NCBI GenBank assembly: GCA_902539295.1
Contig: CACBIM010000005.1
Location: forward strand, 54,695 to 118,694
Reading direction: 5' to 3'
From: an uncultured SAR116 cluster alpha proteobacterium
GTDB lineage: Bacteria > Pseudomonadota > Alphaproteobacteria > Puniceispirillales > GCA-002684695
Length of the DNA: 64,000 bases
The notes under the pieces were generated by a model. It made no database searches. It was not told where the DNA came from and worked only from the letters and a program-made list of their open reading frames with translations. This document shows, piece by piece, positions 60,251 to 64,000 of this stretch (the stretch's first letter is position 1; each line of letters begins with the position of its first letter). The position numbers and the translations under genes were made by a program.

Positions 60251-61735
60251 ATGAATAAATATGACAAATTTCCTGCAAAAATTTATATAGACAGTTTTTT
60301 AAAGCCAGACCTTTTTATTTACAAAAACATATTTAGAGATGCTCTTTTTCAAATTAATTATGCTCAGTGTATTATGTTGAATGAGCAAAGCATAATTAAT
60401 GATGAAGAGGCCAAACTAATTTTCAAAAATCTTTATAAAATTAATCATGAATTTGATTTTGATAATTTAGAATATGACGCAAAGTTTGAAGATCTATTTT
60501 TTTTAGTTGAGAAAACTTTAATTGAAAAAATAGGAGTTGATATAGCAGGTAAACTTCATACAGGACGCTCACGCAATGACATGGAACATACCATGTTTAG
60601 AATCGAATTAAGAAAGAAATTAATTTCTTTATTAAAAGAGATGATCGCTCTTATAGAACATCTTGTTGCCAGAAGTGAAAAAGGGCTTTCAGAAATTATT
60701 TTACTGTATACACACGGACAACCAGCTCAAGCTTCAACACTTGCCCATTTTCTCTGCGCAGTGATTGAGTTTTCATTGAGAGACATTGATCGATTAATCA
60801 ATTCTCTAAATTTAGTAAATATGTCACCAATGGGTGCTGCCGCAATTACCACCACTGGATTTCCATTAAACAGAGAGCGAATGGCACATCTGTTAGGGTT
60901 TGAAACAATTGTCCAAAACTCTTATGGCGCAATTGCAAGTTGTGATTATATTACTTCGACCTATTCTTCTTTAAAGATTGCTTCAATAAACCTTGGTAGA
61001 TTTGTTCAAGAATTAGTTACATGGACAGGTTTCGAGGTTAGCCAGATCTATGTACCAGATGGATTTGTGCAAATATCATCAATTATGCCACAAAAAAGAA
61101 ATCCTGTTCCATTGGAGCATTTAAGATTAAAATTATCATTATGTAATGGAGAATGTGATAAAATTATTAATACTATGCATAATACTCCTTTTGCAGATAT
61201 GAATGACTCCGAGAGGGAAGTTCAATCTGAGGGTCATAAGGCATTTGGTTTTATGTTTAGAATAATTCCTCTTTTAGCAGGGTTTGTGGAATCCATTCAA
61301 ATAAATAAGAATTCAGTTGATAATAGAATAAAGTTGTCAATGGCGACAATTACCGAATTAGCAGATTCATTAGTAAGAGATGAAAATATAAGTTTCCGTC
61401 AAGCGCATGAAGTATCCCAACAATTATCAAAGGAACTAATTTCTAAAAATATATCTTTAGATGATGTTGACTTTACTTTCTTCTCAAAATTATTTGAAAA
61501 ATTAGTAGGAACTCCGCTAAAGATGAATGAAAAACGTTTTAAAGAGGTTTGTTCACCTGAACATTTTATCAAGATAAGAAATTTACCCGGTGGTCCCTCA
61601 AAGCACTCAATTACTAATAGTTTAGAAATTTATAAAAAAGACTTATCAGGATATAAAAATATTATAGTTAAGTGTGAAAATTCGATTGATGAAAGCAAAA
61701 ATAAATTGATTAATTTTTACAAAAATCATTCTTAA
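60251..61735 (+). CDS. Argininosuccinate lyase/fumarase superfamily lyase, divergent paralog
   Basis: KLHTGRSRNDMEHTMFRIELRKK; SSIMPQKRNPVPLEHLR superfamily signature; embedded between ABC permease and ATPase genes. Confidence 0.9.
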   Translation: MNKYDKFPAKIYIDSFLKPDLFIYKNIFRDALFQINYAQCIMLNEQSIINDEEAKLIFKNLYKINHEFDFDNLEYDAKFEDLFFLVEKTLIEKIGVDIAGKLHTGRSRNDMEHTMFRIELRKKLISLLKEMIALIEHLVARSEKGLSEIILLYTHGQPAQASTLAHFLCAVIEFSLRDIDRLINSLNLVNMSPMGAAAITTTGFPLNRERMAHLLGFETIVQNSYGAIASCDYITSTYSSLKIASINLGRFVQELVTWTGFEVSQIYVPDGFVQISSIMPQKRNPVPLEHLRLKLSLCNGECDKIINTMHNTPFADMNDSEREVQSEGHKAFGFMFRIIPLLAGFVESIQINKNSVDNRIKLSMATITELADSLVRDENISFRQAHEVSQQLSKELISKNISLDDVDFTFFSKLFEKLVGTPLKMNEKRFKEVCSPEHFIKIRNLPGGPSKHSITNSLEIYKKDLSGYKNIIVKCENSIDESKNKLINFYKNHS

Positions 61736-61749
61736 AGTTAGAGGCAAAT

Positions 61750-62847
61750 ATGGCTAATGTTCAATTTGAAAATCTGTTTAAAAATTATGGCGATGTAAAA
61801 GCTGTAGAAGACTTCAATCTAAAAATTGCAGATGGAGAATTTATTGTATTAGTAGGCCCTTCTGGATGTGGAAAATCTACTACACTTAGAATGATAGCAG
61901 GATTAGAAGATATAACTGCTGGTAATATTTACATTGATGATAGCCTAATCAATAAAGTTCATCCTAAAGACCGCGATATAGCAATGGTTTTTCAAAACTA
62001 TGCATTATATCCACATTTATCAGTTAAAGATAATATTTCATTTGGACTTAGGGCACAAAAGTTACCCAAAATGGAGGTAGAAAATAGAGTTTTAGAGGCT
62101 TCGGAAACATTAGGTTTGCAAGGGCTTTTGTCAAGAAGACCAGGAGAATTATCAGGAGGCCAAAAGCAACGTGTAGCTATGGGAAGAGCCATAGTTAGAA
62201 ATCCTAAGGTTTTTTTATTCGATGAGCCATTGTCAAATTTAGATGCTAAACTGAGGCATAAAATGAGAGCTGAAATGAAAAAGCTTCATAAGCAGGTTGG
62301 TACAACTACAATTTATGTCACACATGATCAAATTGAGGCAATGACTTTAGCAGACAGGATTGTTATAATGAAAGATGGAGTAATTGAGCAAGTAGGCACG
62401 CCAAACGAAGTATATAAAAAACCAAATAACATTTTTGTTGCAAGTTTTATAGGAACACCTGCTATGAACTTTTTTGAAGGAAAAGTAAAGAGTTGTTCAA
62501 AATCATTAACTACAATTACTTTAAAAGATCAAAAAGAAATAAAACTTACCAGTAATATATTTGAAAAAGATCAAGATATTATATTTGGGATAAGACCAGA
62601 GGACATAAGTGTAAATCTTGATAAAAAAGGTAAAATGAAAGATTCAATTGAAATAGATGCTGTAATTTCAGTTATTGAGCCAATGGGTCACGAAACTATT
62701 GTAATATGTGATAGTAATTATGGAGAACTTACAGGCAAAGTAGAAAGTAGCCATACTCTAAAAGAAAACATGAACGTCAAACTTATTATAAAAGAGGAAA
62801 AGATATATCAATTTGATAAAATGTCAGAAAAAAATTTATTATTATAA
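61750..62847 (+). CDS. CUT1-type ABC transporter ATP-binding protein (UgpC/MsmK-like)
   Basis: GPSGCGKSTTLRMIAGLE; LSGGQKQRVAMGRAIVR; DEPLSNLDAKLR; TOBE-like C-terminus. Confidence 0.96.
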   Translation: MANVQFENLFKNYGDVKAVEDFNLKIADGEFIVLVGPSGCGKSTTLRMIAGLEDITAGNIYIDDSLINKVHPKDRDIAMVFQNYALYPHLSVKDNISFGLRAQKLPKMEVENRVLEASETLGLQGLLSRRPGELSGGQKQRVAMGRAIVRNPKVFLFDEPLSNLDAKLRHKMRAEMKKLHKQVGTTTIYVTHDQIEAMTLADRIVIMKDGVIEQVGTPNEVYKKPNNIFVASFIGTPAMNFFEGKVKSCSKSLTTITLKDQKEIKLTSNIFEKDQDIIFGIRPEDISVNLDKKGKMKDSIEIDAVISVIEPMGHETIVICDSNYGELTGKVESSHTLKENMNVKLIIKEEKIYQFDKMSEKNLLL

Positions 62848-62849
62848 GC

Positions 62850-63791
62850 TCATTCTTGATAGGCTGCACAACCTTTTAAAGATACTAAATCATCATTAAT
62901 AATATGAAGGGGTATATTATTCACATATTCTTGCATTCTGCCATTAATTAAAAAGTTTTTTAAAAGTAAGTCATTTGGTAAAATTGGGAAAAGTCTCTCC
63001 AAAAGACCCCCACTTAAAAATACTCCACCTCTAGCTCCATATACTAAAGCAATAGAAGCAGAAAATTTACCAAGTAATTCGAATAATATTTTACAAGCAT
63101 CATATTCAAATCCTTTTTTATTTTTTACAGCATTCAGTACAATTTCTTCTGATGAAAGATTTAATTTGTAATCTTTTAACAAACAAAGTGCTTTAAAAAT
63201 TAAAGACAATCCTGGGCCACTAATAAGTCTTTCAGATGAAATTCTTGGATAGTCGTCCTGAATAATATTAATTACATCTCGCGAAATTGTATCATTTGCT
63301 GTATAAGGAATATGACAATATCCACCTTCCCCTGAAAAAACTACTGACTTATTTTTTAATTTTTGCACACCCGAAACACCTAAACCAGTGCCTAATGCAA
63401 TATATGCAAAGTTATTATTCAAAGACTTTCCATAGTTAACAGTTTTGTAAGATTCTTTTTTAATCACAGGTAAATAATTACATGCGGCTTCAGCGTCATT
63501 AAAAATTACAACATCATCAATTTTACTGAATTCAGAAATTTCTTTTTTGGAAATTATAAGGTTACTATTGGTTATCTCTATTTTCTCATTTTCAATTGGT
63601 CCAGCAGCACAAATTCTAATTTGATCAATGTCTTTAAAATCGTTTATATAGTTTGAAATTAATTTTATGGATGAAGCTTCGTTATTATACCTAATTTTAG
63701 ATATATTATTTATTTCTAATCCGTTTGATATGCCAATGCGTAAGTGAGTGCCCCCAAAGTCTGCTACTAATTTTTTTAATTGATTATTCAT
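62850..63791 (-). CDS. glk: Glucokinase
   Basis: LVADFGGTHLRIGIS; IALGTGLGVSGV; FSGEGGYCHIPY; GARGGVFLSGGLLERL. Confidence 0.93.
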   Translation of the reverse strand: MNNQLKKLVADFGGTHLRIGISNGLEINNISKIRYNNEASSIKLISNYINDFKDIDQIRICAAGPIENEKIEITNSNLIISKKEISEFSKIDDVVIFNDAEAACNYLPVIKKESYKTVNYGKSLNNNFAYIALGTGLGVSGVQKLKNKSVVFSGEGGYCHIPYTANDTISRDVINIIQDDYPRISSERLISGPGLSLIFKALCLLKDYKLNLSSEEIVLNAVKNKKGFEYDACKILFELLGKFSASIALVYGARGGVFLSGGLLERLFPILPNDLLLKNFLINGRMQEYVNNIPLHIINDDLVSLKGCAAYQE

Positions 63792-63822
63792 AAGTATTTA
63801 TACTTTAAAAATATAAATACTT
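63792..63822. repeat. Perfect 11-bp inverted repeat immediately upstream of glk
   Basis: AAGTATTTATA-(9 nt)-TATAAATACTT. Confidence 0.6.
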
Positions 63823-63834
63823 CATAATAAGTTC

Positions 63835-64000
63835 TCAATTAATATCAATTAAAAAGTTTGATACAATTAACGCTGAAAATGATAAAAATAGTGAAATACT
63901 AAATGCAAAACCTAAGATTAATGAGAGGTTTAATACAATAATTAATATACTTAAGCTTTGAGAAAGTTTTAAAATAAACATTACTACCAAAAATTTGTTC
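63835..64000 (-). CDS. C-terminal part or whole of a small hydrophobic membrane protein (truncated at window edge)
   Basis: Minus strand reading NKFLVVMFILKLSQSLSILIIVLNLSLILGFAFSISLFLSFSALIVSNFLIDIN*, open to the right edge. Confidence 0.4.
   Translation of the reverse strand, partial: NKFLVVMFILKLSQSLSILIIVLNLSLILGFAFSISLFLSFSALIVSNFLIDIN

Noticed and set aside
1-64000. CRISPR arrays, tRNA and rRNA genes
   Set aside because: No spaced repeat arrays, cloverleaf or T-loop patterns or rRNA-like stretches were noticed by eye; a tRNAscan/Infernal run would be needed to exclude a tRNA formally.

Overview
The window is a gene-dense, low-GC bacterial chromosome segment. I infer a marine alphaproteobacterium from gene content; taxonomy was not tested. 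I see no rRNA, convincing tRNA, IS element, prophage or CRISPR array. About 1-12.8 kb is a surface-polysaccharide island: glycosyltransferases, an O-antigen ligase-like protein, asparagine synthase, a nucleotide-sugar dehydrogenase and four FkbM-like methyltransferases. It is followed by an MFS transporter, malate synthase G, ribokinase and UDP-sugar supply genes (PGM/PMM, GalU, UDP-glucuronate epimerase, Ugd). About 23-27 kb holds a CUT1-type sugar ABC system without its own ATPase, next to a BKACE enzyme. About 29.3-32.4 kb resembles a carnitine-to-glycine-betaine module (BKACE plus a carnitine dehydrogenase/thioesterase fusion), followed by a peptide-type ABC transporter whose binding protein is separated from it by an adenylate cyclase and a NylB-like serine hydrolase. 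About 42.7-45.6 kb has isocitrate lyase divergent from an ScfR/RamB-like regulator, with a palindromic operator-like site between them. The best candidate for an undescribed system is 54.6-62.8 kb: a large two-domain PIG-L deacetylase divergent from a CUT1 ABC transporter operon that contains a divergent argininosuccinate-lyase-family enzyme. Other points of interest are perfect hairpins directly after all three ABC binding-protein genes, a 16-bp tandem repeat upstream of a FadL-like porin, and an orphan GfcA/YjbE-like secreted peptide.
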